DNA of 64,000 bases from Fodinibius sp052060035 (GTDB lineage Bacteria; Bacteroidota; Rhodothermia; Balneolales; Balneolaceae). The DNA is taken from assembly GCF_052060035.1 (NCBI RefSeq), contig NZ_JBPOEA010000005.1:118504-182503 (forward strand). Reading direction: 5' to 3'. A program made the position numbers and the translations under genes. Of this stretch, positions 8,353-16,171 are shown in pieces (the stretch's first letter is position 1; each line of letters opens with the position of its first letter). The notes under the pieces were generated by a model. The model worked only from the letters and a program-made list of their open reading frames with translations. It searched no databases and was not told the DNA's origin.

Positions 8353-9114
8353 ATGCGATTATGTAAGAAAGTTTGTGTGCTGATAATATTTTCAATCACT
8401 TTATGGGGATGCGGTTCCGGTGGGGGAACGGGGCCTGACAATAGTGGTAACGACAATGGGAATAATAATGATCCGGAACCGGTTGAGTATGACTTGTCAG
8501 TGTTAAAAAGTCCGTCCGATGGCGGAACGGTAAATCCCTCCAGTGGGACATTTGAGGACAACACGGAGGTGACGGTTGAAGCTACGGCAAACGAGGGATT
8601 TTCATTTCGAGAGTGGACGGGTGATGTCTCTTCCGAGAATAACCCAGTAACAGTTACTATCACGGGAGATACAGAGTTAACGGCTAATTTCGATGATTTG
8701 CGGTCGGTATATACGGTACAGCTGTTTGCTATTAGTACCGAAGATACGGTTAATCTCAGATTTGGACAGTCAAGCCGGGGCAGTGATGGGTTTGATGATG
8801 AGGTAGATCAGGAAGCGCCCCCACCCCCACCTGAAGGAGCTCTTTCCGCCTATTTTGAAATTGATGATCTGGATTTATACAAAGACTTCCGTAATAATAT
8901 AGACCGACAGGCCGAATGGACATTACAGTACCAGGTTGCCAGTGGGGGGGACTTAAAACTGGATTGGGAGATTGTGAATGATTCTAAAATTGAAGGTGAT
9001 TTAGTACTCACTGACGAATCCGGATCGTTTGAGGTTGATATGCGAAATGAAACCACCCATACTGTGAGTGAAAGCACATCGGGGAGCTTGCTCATCAACT
9101 ATAATTTACAGTAA
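8353..9114 (+). CDS. Lipoprotein with a divergent InlB B-repeat domain
   Basis: 253 residues from the ATG at 8353 (MRLCKKVCVLIIF), preferred over 8302 because it puts the signal peptide and lipobox LWGC at the N-terminus. A Gly/Asn/Asp-rich linker follows, then one divergent InlB B-repeat (SPSDGGTVNPSSGTFEDNTE, FSFREWTGDVS, LTANF). The C-terminal 150 residues are acidic and beta-rich, of unknown type. It is likely surface exposed; the repeat is common in adhesin-like proteins of FCB bacteria. Convergent with the cation exchanger. Confidence 0.75.
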   Translation: MRLCKKVCVLIIFSITLWGCGSGGGTGPDNSGNDNGNNNDPEPVEYDLSVLKSPSDGGTVNPSSGTFEDNTEVTVEATANEGFSFREWTGDVSSENNPVTVTITGDTELTANFDDLRSVYTVQLFAISTEDTVNLRFGQSSRGSDGFDDEVDQEAPPPPPEGALSAYFEIDDLDLYKDFRNNIDRQAEWTLQYQVASGGDLKLDWEIVNDSKIEGDLVLTDESGSFEVDMRNETTHTVSESTSGSLLINYNLQ

Positions 9115-9128
9115 GTAATGGTATTGAA

Positions 9129-10160
9129 TTATGCCGGCAGTGAAGGGATAGAATCAATAATCCCGAAGTTTTCGAGGGTCATCCAAAGCAGAAATAAAAA
9201 GTAGCAGAAAATAAGTGTCGCCGATTCCCATCTGCCCAATATCATATGGGTGCGCATAAAGCTAAAGAGTAGCAGTGTGGCCAATGTGAGTGCCCCCATC
9301 AGCGAAGCGGCAACTGAAAAGTTGATTATTGCAGCGCCCGCGATGAGGACTCCTATAGGGATGCAGACGAGCAGGTCAAAAATATTACTGCCCAATACAT
9401 TTGCAATGGAGGTGATAGAGTCTCCCTTTTGAGCTTTCTTTATGCTCACAAAGGCATCGGGGATACTGGTACCGGCTGCTACTACTGATATTCCCCAGAG
9501 GAATGAAGGTGTGCCCAGTATATTTCCAAATTCAATAGCCGAACGTACCAACAGCTCAACCCCGAATAAGATTACGGACAAACTAACTACAAGCATGCCC
9601 CATTCTTTTAGCGGATTGATGTTACTTGAGTCGCGCTCGGGCACATAATCCATCGTATCCTGATACTGAATAAAGATGTAGAAGCCATAAAGCAACAGGG
9701 GAAGCAAAGCCAGAGGCCGGTCCATTTTTCCCAGAATGATACCTTCTGAGGCGCTAATGGGATTAAAAATAGCGGCGAAAGAAAAGGTAATCATCAATAC
9801 TGCTACTGATATGATATAAAATTGAGCTTCTTTATATACGAGGTCCCTGTTCGATTCCAGGGGTTCTTTAGAAACCAATCCAGCAGCGGCGGGAATAATG
9901 AGGATGTTAAAAATTGCAGACCCCACAATAGCAGCTACGCCCAGGTCAAACTCTCCATGCAAGATCGTAGAAAGCACAACGGTAGCCAGTTCGGGGAAGC
10001 TGGATCCAATGGCGACAATCAGCGCCCCCTGTACGATGTCGGGCAGCTCGTAGTAGGTTGATAATCCCTCGCTGGAGTGCTCGAGCCAATCGCTTCCTTT
10101 CCATAAAATACCTGTGGCTACTACAGCTACGCCTGTCCATAAAAGTAATGAGAGTACCAT
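9129..10160 (-). CDS. Sodium/calcium-type cation exchanger (CaCA family)
   Basis: 343 residues and about ten membrane spans. Both hallmark alpha-repeats are present: the first around GSSFPELATVVLSTILHG with GSAIFNILIIP, the second around GTSIPDAFVSIKKAQKG with GSNIFDLLVCIP. The E and D in the two repeats are the expected ion-binding acids. The family exchanges Na+ or H+ for Ca2+ (or K+), and the ion here is not fixed by sequence. It is divergent from trkH across a 506-base regulatory region, which suits a shared role in cation balance. Confidence 0.88.
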   Translation of the reverse strand: MVLSLLLWTGVAVVATGILWKGSDWLEHSSEGLSTYYELPDIVQGALIVAIGSSFPELATVVLSTILHGEFDLGVAAIVGSAIFNILIIPAAAGLVSKEPLESNRDLVYKEAQFYIISVAVLMITFSFAAIFNPISASEGIILGKMDRPLALLPLLLYGFYIFIQYQDTMDYVPERDSSNINPLKEWGMLVVSLSVILFGVELLVRSAIEFGNILGTPSFLWGISVVAAGTSIPDAFVSIKKAQKGDSITSIANVLGSNIFDLLVCIPIGVLIAGAAIINFSVAASLMGALTLATLLLFSFMRTHMILGRWESATLIFCYFLFLLWMTLENFGIIDSIPSLPA

Positions 10161-10311
10161 TTTCAGTCCCCGCTTTGTTATTTATTTAAGCCCCAATAAA
10201 TGAAGATTATAATTATCAAAAAAATAAAAGCCCCCCTTCTTTAAAGGAGTAATATCTTAGAAGGCAGCAGTAGCTGTCAAAAAAGAAATGGGTATTTGCT
10301 TTACGCATATT

Positions 10312-10329
10312 TCTCCCATTTTGAGAATA
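10312..10329. promoter_or_regulatory. UAS-like dyad upstream of trkH (degenerate copy)
   Basis: TCTCCCATTTTGAGAATA shares about 14 of 18 positions with the element at 52793 and has the same CCCAT-centred symmetry. It starts 138 bp upstream of the -24 element at 10450. Confidence 0.45.
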
Positions 10330-10449
10330 TACTCTCCTAAAATGATATATTATAAAATGAGAATAGAATAATCGTTGCGCTATTAAAAGTCATGTAAATA
10401 ATTGTTTATCAATTACTTATAAGTATATTATTTGTGCTCCATTTTGGGT

Positions 10450-10465
10450 TGGCACGTTTTTTTCA
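10450..10465 (+). promoter_or_regulatory. Putative sigma-54 promoter of trkH
   Basis: TGGCACGTTTTTTTCA: a perfect TGGCACG -24 box and TTTC at the -12 position (consensus TTGC), with correct spacing. Another TGGCACG at 10483 has a poor -12 (TTAA). Confidence 0.55.
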
Positions 10466-10666
10466 ATCTGTCTTCGAACTGGTGGCACGGTATTTAAAGT
10501 ATGGACGGTCGTAAGTCACGAAAGCAATTGTAACGATAAAGAAAAGGTTATATGGAATCCGTGAAAACTATAGAGGTGCGATGTCGACAACTCTTGTGAA
10601 ATGTTTGAATAATCTCCTTTCTAACCGATAGAAATACAGCGAATAAGATTTAATAATCCCCATTAT

Positions 10667-12235
10667 ATGAACACTGAAGAAAGTAAATTTAGAACCGTTG
10701 TTAGAGATGTTGGCGGTATTCAGTTATTAATCGGTCCCATCTTACTAATTCCCGGAGTGGTTTCCGTTTTATATGGCGAAACCTATTCGGCCTTCTCTTT
10801 TGGAATCAGCTCAGTTATTACTACTCTTTTTGGAGTTATTGCCTATCAAATAAATAAAAAGGCAGAGAGCAACGGTCAGAGCCAGGCGATGATAACGGCG
10901 GCAGCTGCCTGGATGGTGACTTCGTTCTTCGGAGCTCTTCCCTTTTTTATTGCAGCTCATATCACTCCGGTAGAAGTAGCCCAGTCGTTTGTACCGGCCG
11001 GAGAAACCTATACTTCCAGCTTATACAATTTTAAAAGTTTTCTGCATGCCCTGTTTGAAAGCGTGAGCTCCTATACCACCACCGGCCTGACGATGAGCGT
11101 TCACGAACCGTCAGTGGGATATGGACTGCTATTCTACCGTTCGTTTGCGCAATGGCTTGGGGGAGCCGGAATGATCGTACTTTCATTGGCGGTTTTGGGT
11201 CAGTCGGGAGGTATGCACGGTCTGGCTCTATATAATATTGAGGCCAGCGGCCAAAAGATACGGCCCAATATCAGGCAGACCACACGCGCTATTTGGAAGG
11301 TTTATTTAACTGTAACATCCCTGTCGGCATTGTACATTTTTATAGGCACTTGGCTGGTATTTCCTGATTATAATCTTTTGCAAAACCTCTTTGAGGCTGT
11401 AAATCATGCTATGACCGGTCAATCGACGGGCGGGTTCAGCACCTTTGATGACAGCATTTCCGGCTATGGATCCTATGCCATGGAAATGATCTACCTGCTG
11501 CCGATGATCCTCGGAGCTATCTCTATACCTCTTTATTATAAAATTTATGAGGAAGGCAGTTTAAAAGAGCTGTGGTTAGATTACCAGGGGCGCTGGCTTA
11601 TCTTGCTGAACATTGTTGGTTCTACGGTGCTAATTATAATGTTGATGAGCTCATTTTCTTTTTCTCAATCATTCAGAGAGGGGATTTTCCAATTTGTCAG
11701 TGCTTTGACGACCACTGGTTGGCAAACGGTAGATCTGGGCACTTGGCCGGTTTATGCCACCCTATTAATGGCTACGATCCCCATGATTATTGGTGGATCA
11801 ACGGGAGCTACGGTAGGAGGAATCAAGATTTTCCGGGCCTATTTCATGGGAAAAGGGTTTATCTGGCGACTAAAGCAAGTTGTTCAGCCTACTCGAAGCA
11901 TAATCACCTTAGATATCGGTACAAAACGATATCCCTATAAAGAAATTTCTGATGATTTGATGGAAGCTTATGTGTTCTCCATGTTGTATTTGGTGGTCTT
12001 GTTAGGGGGCATCCTTATCAGCGCTACCTTCATGGGCACGGACTTTCAACTGATCGATGCTATTTTTGAATCAGTTTCCGCCCAGGGAACGGTGGGGCTG
12101 TCCAGTGGTCTGACCAGCCCTTCCATGGACCCAATAATCGAAGTGACCTATATTATTCAAATGCTGGTGGGACGTCTGGAGCTCATCCCGATACTGATTA
12201 TGCTCCGCTCACTGTTTATACAAACAAAGATTTAA
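10667..12235 (+). CDS. trkH: TrkH/KtrB-type potassium uptake channel subunit
   Basis: 522 residues. Four pore-loop repeats are visible, each with the TTTG/T-x-G filter signature: YTTTGLTMSV (about residue 145), MTGQSTGGFSTFDD (about 250), LTTTGWQTVDLG (about 350) and SAQGTVGLSSGL (about 470). The protein forms the K+-conducting membrane subunit, gated by a cytosolic ring of TrkA-type subunits. trkA starts 25 bases downstream, so the two form an operon. The upstream region carries the sigma-54-like promoter and dyad. Confidence 0.93.
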   Translation: MNTEESKFRTVVRDVGGIQLLIGPILLIPGVVSVLYGETYSAFSFGISSVITTLFGVIAYQINKKAESNGQSQAMITAAAAWMVTSFFGALPFFIAAHITPVEVAQSFVPAGETYTSSLYNFKSFLHALFESVSSYTTTGLTMSVHEPSVGYGLLFYRSFAQWLGGAGMIVLSLAVLGQSGGMHGLALYNIEASGQKIRPNIRQTTRAIWKVYLTVTSLSALYIFIGTWLVFPDYNLLQNLFEAVNHAMTGQSTGGFSTFDDSISGYGSYAMEMIYLLPMILGAISIPLYYKIYEEGSLKELWLDYQGRWLILLNIVGSTVLIIMLMSSFSFSQSFREGIFQFVSALTTTGWQTVDLGTWPVYATLLMATIPMIIGGSTGATVGGIKIFRAYFMGKGFIWRLKQVVQPTRSIITLDIGTKRYPYKEISDDLMEAYVFSMLYLVVLLGGILISATFMGTDFQLIDAIFESVSAQGTVGLSSGLTSPSMDPIIEVTYIIQMLVGRLELIPILIMLRSLFIQTKI

Positions 12236-12260
12236 TCATAAACACTTTAATTAAATAATT

Positions 12261-12947
12261 ATGACTAAAACAGATAACATAATGTACCTCATTGTAGTGG
12301 GGGCCGGACGCATAGGAAGCCGAGTCATTGAACTGGCAACCCAAGACGGACATGAAGTCGTTGTGATAGAAAAAAATACTGACCTGGCTGAATTGACAGG
12401 TTCAAAATATGATTGCCTGATTATTAATGACGATGCCTCGAAGATGGATGTACTGGAAGAGGCAGGAATAACAAAAGCGGATGCGTTAATTACAACGACG
12501 AATGATGATTCTACCAACCTTATGATGATGATGCTGGGACGGCGGTATGGTGTTCCCCGGTTGTTGAGTTCAGTAAGAGAACCGGACCATATTAGTTTAT
12601 TTGACGAATTGGATATCGATTTTGTAGAAAGTCCTCACCGACTGAACGGAGAATATCTCTATAGAACGGTACAGCGACCGGGCATCAAGGATTTTATGCG
12701 TCTGGATGGGGGAGCAGAAATCGTTGAAATCGAGCTTTCCGAAGAATCTTCACTGATTGGCCTGACTATTCTGGAAGCACTTGAATCCGAAAAGATAGCA
12801 GATGATCTCATCATTGTAGCTGTTTACAGGGACGGCGAACTGATTATTCCCCGTGGAAATACTACCTTCGAGGCGGGAGATACGGTCACGGTGTTATCAA
12901 AAGAAGGAATAGGAAAAGATATCATTCAAACATTTAAAACCCGGTAA
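12261..12947 (+). CDS. trkA: TrkA-type potassium channel regulatory subunit
   Basis: 228 residues. N-terminal Rossmann NAD-binding fold (YLIVVGAGRIGSRVIELA, about residues 8-27) and a C-terminal RCK_C domain (IIPRGNTTFEAGDTVTVLSK). A second possible start (MYLIVVGAG at 12282) would align better with the paralogue at 19839. TrkA subunits bind nucleotide and gate TrkH, encoded immediately upstream. The two TrkA paralogues share long identical stretches, such as TTTNDD and YGVPRL.SSV, suggesting a duplication flanking kdp. Confidence 0.9.
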   Translation: MTKTDNIMYLIVVGAGRIGSRVIELATQDGHEVVVIEKNTDLAELTGSKYDCLIINDDASKMDVLEEAGITKADALITTTNDDSTNLMMMMLGRRYGVPRLLSSVREPDHISLFDELDIDFVESPHRLNGEYLYRTVQRPGIKDFMRLDGGAEIVEIELSEESSLIGLTILEALESEKIADDLIIVAVYRDGELIIPRGNTTFEAGDTVTVLSKEGIGKDIIQTFKTR

Positions 12948-12954
12948 CCACCTT

Positions 12955-13389
12955 TAATGCCAAACATAAATATGAAGTAATAGGATTAGGGACATTTGGG
13001 TACTCCTTAGCCACGCTGTTACCTCAAACGGTCTATATGTGATTGCAGTGGATCAGGATATGGAGAATGTTGAGCGAATAAAAGATGAGGTGGACGAGGC
13101 GGTCAGCTTTGATGCAACAAAAGCCCACTTGCTTCATAAACGTGGGGTGACTGATGCCGATGTAGTTATAATTTCTATTGGCGAAGAACATTTTCAGGAT
13201 GCAGAATTTATTGCTTTAGAACTTCAAGATAGTGGAGTAAAACAAATTTAGGTGACCGTCGGATCGGAACGATAAGAAAAGATTATTCATAAAATTGGTG
13301 TTGCAGATGTTATCAATCCAAAAATGCAAGCTGCCCAAAATTTAGGCGGTACGATCACCACAGCCAGTTCGGCCCCAAAAGCCGATTAG
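12955..13389 (+). pseudogene. Broken KtrA-type gene
   Basis: Pieces of one KtrA protein are readable in shifting frames. HKYEVIGLGTFGYSLAT is followed, after a frame change near 13013, by TSNGLYVIAVDQDMENVERI and DEAVSFDATKAHLLHKRG through DSGVKQI and a stop at 13249-13251. Beyond the stop, VTVGSER, a stop, KIIHKIGVADVINPK and MQAAQNLGG follow, ending at TAG 13387-13389. The order matches the intact KtrA at 58440-59141 (VIGIGAFGSALAK, IAIDNDMEHINHV, CFDATDTDLLESHG). At least one frameshift and two in-frame stops make it dead; the RCK_C part is missing. It directly follows trkA. Confidence 0.8.
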
Positions 13390-13810
13390 CGGTTTGGTGA
13401 AGCCTAATGTCTCAAATTGAAAATTAAGCCTCCTATTATTTTTTGGATAAAAAAATTGATGGTTGACTGGACATGCGGTTTGTGATTAATGAGCTATGGA
13501 TATTGCAATTAGCCAGTACCCTGAAGATAGAGATCATGGAAAGAGCGGCCAAGCCTGTGTTTTAGTTCCATACCCTACTCTTTTAAGCAGACTCAAAAGC
13601 CCGGCATTAAAAAGAACCCAGCGAATTAGATCTGCCGGCTTTTGCTATTCAAAGTGGATCGTGTAGAACCGACGGGCATCAGTCGAATTGCTAAACAAGT
13701 CTTGTGCTGGTTTGGATTTATTAACTAAAGTGAGCCCCACATTAGCAGGCAGTGCAATAGTGAAAGTTTGATTGTATCACTCTTTTCATAGGGGTCTTTG
13801 CAAAACCTTA

Positions 13811-13890
13811 TTGTCATCGCAAACGGAGTGCAGCGATCTCCTTTTAGAGGCTTTTGTCGGAAGATTGCTTAGCTGACTCGCAATTTTTGT
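13811..13890. repeat. Degenerate hairpin-type interspersed repeat
   Basis: The left end TTGTCATCGCAAACGGAGTG and the right end ending CTCGCAATTTTTG are imperfect inverted copies separated by about 20 bases. The words resemble the 'GTCATTGCGAGC...GAAGCAATCTCC' dispersed repeats seen in many FCB and proteobacterial genomes. No second copy was seen in this window. Confidence 0.4.
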
Positions 13891-14047
13891 AAACCCCTCT
13901 CACTATTAAGTGAGTAACACCACCAGCATATTATATTTCTTGCTGTATAGCCATATCCTGCTACTATACCATTTCGTATCTCAGCGTCATACTTCCTAAA
14001 TATTACCACCCCCTACATTTCCTTACATCCTTTCAAATTGATAATCC

Positions 14048-14079
14048 ACCCTCTCTTTTTGAATGGTTCTAGAAAGGGT
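14048..14079. promoter_or_regulatory. Imperfect dyad upstream of kdp, possible activator site
   Basis: ACCCTCTCT / AGAAAGGGT, arms of 9 with one mismatch and a 14-base spacer. The centre is about 102 bp upstream of the -24 element, similar to the dyads before the other sigma-54-like promoters, but the sequence differs from their CCCAT core. Confidence 0.3.
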
Positions 14080-14165
14080 AATAACAATTAGAAAATAATT
14101 TTAAGAGACTGTAAGTTACTGATATATATTGACTTATGGGGTTTTAAAAATTTTTCTTGAAGGTC

Positions 14166-14181
14166 TGGCACGCTTCTTTCC
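14166..14181 (+). promoter_or_regulatory. Putative sigma-54 promoter of the kdp operon
   Basis: TGGCACGCTTCTTTCC: perfect TGGCACG -24 and TTTC at -12 with correct spacing. Predicted transcript start near 14192. Confidence 0.6.
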
Positions 14182-14198
14182 TACCTATATGCGTGAAC

Positions 14199-14315
14199 AT
14201 GAACCAAAACAAAAGAAAAAGTATGACACTCACATTCTGGATTACCCTTGTCATATTCGGTCTCGCAATTTTCTGGGGACTGTTTAAAAGCATCGACTTT
14301 TTTGCTGAGATATAA
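14199..14315 (+). CDS. Small membrane protein encoded first in the kdp operon
   Basis: 38 residues from the ATG at 14199, or 30 from the internal ATG at 14223. It has one hydrophobic span (about 11-27, LTFWITLVIFGLAIFWGLF) followed by KSIDFFAEI. It sits 18 bases before kdpF, under the sigma-54-like promoter. The predicted transcript start (14192) favours the internal start if a leader is needed. It resembles a KdpF-like accessory peptide by size and position, but it is not KdpF, which follows. Function unknown; I infer a Kdp-associated role from context. Confidence 0.6.
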   Translation: MNQNKRKSMTLTFWITLVIFGLAIFWGLFKSIDFFAEI

Positions 14316-14333
14316 CCCTAAACCCACAACGTC

Positions 14334-14411
14334 ATGATGGTACTACTTTTTTTATCAGTCGCAATGTTCGGGTACTTGTTTTATGTGCTTCTGCACCCCG
14401 AGAAATTCTAA
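14334..14411 (+). CDS. kdpF: KdpF, small subunit of the Kdp potassium pump
   Basis: 25 residues: one membrane helix (VLLFLSVAMFGYLFYVLLH) followed by PEKF, the usual KdpF ending. KdpF stabilises the KdpABC complex in the inner membrane. It lies 18 bases after the preceding small gene and 41 bases before kdpA. Confidence 0.85.
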   Translation: MMVLLFLSVAMFGYLFYVLLHPEKF

Positions 14412-14452
14412 CTAATTAAAAATTCATTCTTTAATCTAAATCTAAACTATCT

Positions 14453-16150
14453 ATGGATACGCAACTAATAGGCATTGGTTTTATCTACCTGCTTACGATC
14501 TTGCTGGCGATACCGCTCGGTAAGTATATAGCCCGGGTATATCGAGGGGAGCATACCATACTCGATCCGGCATTAAATCCGTTGGAGAAGCTTTTTTACA
14601 AAATTAGCCGCATTTCACCGGACCGTGAAATGAACTGGAAACAACATCTGGGAGTCCTACTCACTATCAACATGATGTGGTTTGTATGGGGTATGGTGTT
14701 GTTGGTGACGCAAAAAGGCTGGTTTTGGAATCCGGCTGAGATACCCAACATGTCGCCGGACCTTGCTTTCAATACCGTGATCAGTTTTGTGGTGAACTGT
14801 AACCTGCAGCACTATTCCGGAGAAACCGGACTTACCTACTGGTCGCAACTCGGCTTCATTACGTTTATGCAGTTTGTAAGTGCCGGTACTGGGATGGCTG
14901 CCTGTGCCGTTATTTTCCGTGCGATCAAGACCAAGCAAAGCGAAAAGCTCGGCAATTTCTACCGGCTGTTCGTACGAAGCTGCGTCCATATTCTGCTGCC
15001 GCTTGCCATCGTGGTAGGTTCGCTGTTGGCACTAAACGGCTCACCTGTTACCTGGGAAGGCTATGATACCATCACTACGCTCGAAGGCCATCAGCAAACC
15101 GTCGCCAAAGGTCCCGCCGCGGCCGAAATTGCCATTAAACAGTTGGGTACCAACGGTGGGGGATTTTTTGGAGCGAACTCTTCGGTTCCCTTTGAGAACC
15201 CGAACTATTTTACCAACATTATCGAAACTATGGCAATTCTCCTTATTCCGATGGCTATGGTCTTTGCCTTTGGCTATTACACGGAAAAAAAGAAGTTGGC
15301 CTGGATATTCTTTGCTGTAATGACAGTCGGCTACTTGGCTTTAACGACGCCTGCTGTCTATGGTGAAATGGGAGGCAACCCGGCCATTGCCCAAATGGGA
15401 GTGTCACAGGAACTGGGCAGCATGGAAGGTACTGAGACGAGATTTGGTCCGGCAGCTTCAGCCTTATGGGCTACCGCTACCACATCTACTTCCAACGGTT
15501 CGGTCAACTCCATGCATGACAGCCTGATGCCGCTTGGTGGCATGGCTACACTCACGGGGATGTTTATCAATGCGAATTACGGTGGCGTGGGGGTAGGTTT
15601 TATCAACTTCTACGTATTTGTGATCGTTGCCATCTTTATTGCCGGACTGATGGTGGGACGAACACCAGAGTTTTTAGGTAAGAAGGTAGAGGCCAAAGAG
15701 ATGAAGATTGCTACCATTGTCGTCTTGCTACATCCCGCTGTTATTCTGATTGGTACGGCCATTTCAGCTTGGTTGATTACCCATAATCCAGATTGGGCTT
15801 GGCTGAACAATGCCGGTTTCCACGGCCATTCTGAGATGTTGTATGAGTTCTCCTCGGCTACGGCCAATAATGGCTCCGGCTTCGAGGGGCTCGGTGACAA
15901 TACGCCCTGGTGGAATATTGCAACGGGTGTTGCGCTCTTACTGGGCCGTTATGTGCCTATCATCGGACCCATTGCCATTGCGGGGTTACTGGCTAACAAA
16001 CAATTTATCCCCGAAACGGCGGGAACACTGAAGGCAGACACCGCAACCTTCGGCGTTGTGCTTTTCGCAGTGATTGTAGTTATCGCAGCCCTGGCGTTTC
16101 TGCCGGCTCTGGTACTCGGTCCGATCGGTGAATATTTCATGCTCTATTAA
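14453..16150 (+). CDS. kdpA: KdpA, potassium-binding subunit of the K+ P-type ATPase
   Basis: 565 residues, normal length. About ten membrane spans and TrkH-like pore loops. Characteristic blocks are FNTVISFVVNCNLQHYSGE, FMQFVSAGTGMAACA, LGTNGGGFFGANSSVPFENP and SATANNGSGFEGL. It binds and selects K+ in the high-affinity ATP-driven KdpFABC uptake complex, used when external K+ is low or osmotic stress is high. kdpB follows after 21 bases. Confidence 0.97.
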   Translation: MDTQLIGIGFIYLLTILLAIPLGKYIARVYRGEHTILDPALNPLEKLFYKISRISPDREMNWKQHLGVLLTINMMWFVWGMVLLVTQKGWFWNPAEIPNMSPDLAFNTVISFVVNCNLQHYSGETGLTYWSQLGFITFMQFVSAGTGMAACAVIFRAIKTKQSEKLGNFYRLFVRSCVHILLPLAIVVGSLLALNGSPVTWEGYDTITTLEGHQQTVAKGPAAAEIAIKQLGTNGGGFFGANSSVPFENPNYFTNIIETMAILLIPMAMVFAFGYYTEKKKLAWIFFAVMTVGYLALTTPAVYGEMGGNPAIAQMGVSQELGSMEGTETRFGPAASALWATATTSTSNGSVNSMHDSLMPLGGMATLTGMFINANYGGVGVGFINFYVFVIVAIFIAGLMVGRTPEFLGKKVEAKEMKIATIVVLLHPAVILIGTAISAWLITHNPDWAWLNNAGFHGHSEMLYEFSSATANNGSGFEGLGDNTPWWNIATGVALLLGRYVPIIGPIAIAGLLANKQFIPETAGTLKADTATFGVVLFAVIVVIAALAFLPALVLGPIGEYFMLY

Positions 16151-16171
16151 TCAAATTAGGAATACATCATT

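Larger units (their letters stand above)
10161..10666. other. Long divergent regulatory region upstream of trkH
   Basis: No coding frame supported. It holds a UAS-like dyad (10312-10329), a TGGCACG -24 element at 10450 and a second TGGCACG at 10483, 33 bases on. It probably also holds the - strand promoter of the exchanger. Predicted leader of trkH from the first site: about 190 bases. Confidence 0.55.
13390..14165. other. Intergenic region upstream of kdp with decayed sequence
   Basis: No intact gene seen. On the - strand, 13645-13776 is open without a start and reads protein-like (LTLVNKSKPAQDLFSNSTDA), possibly a gene remnant. A degenerate inverted repeat lies at 13811-13890 and a CTCACT-ATTA-AGTGAG palindrome near 13898-13913. 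Bases 14048-14079 hold a possible regulatory dyad of the kdp promoter. Confidence 0.45.

Noticed and set aside
10483..10498. Second TGGCACG upstream of trkH
   Set aside because: The -12 position is TTAA; kept only as a possible binding repeat 33 bases from the first.
13645..13776. - strand open stretch reading LTLVNKSKPAQDLFSNSTDA
   Set aside because: Looks like protein but has no start codon and no recognised family; noted only as a possible remnant.
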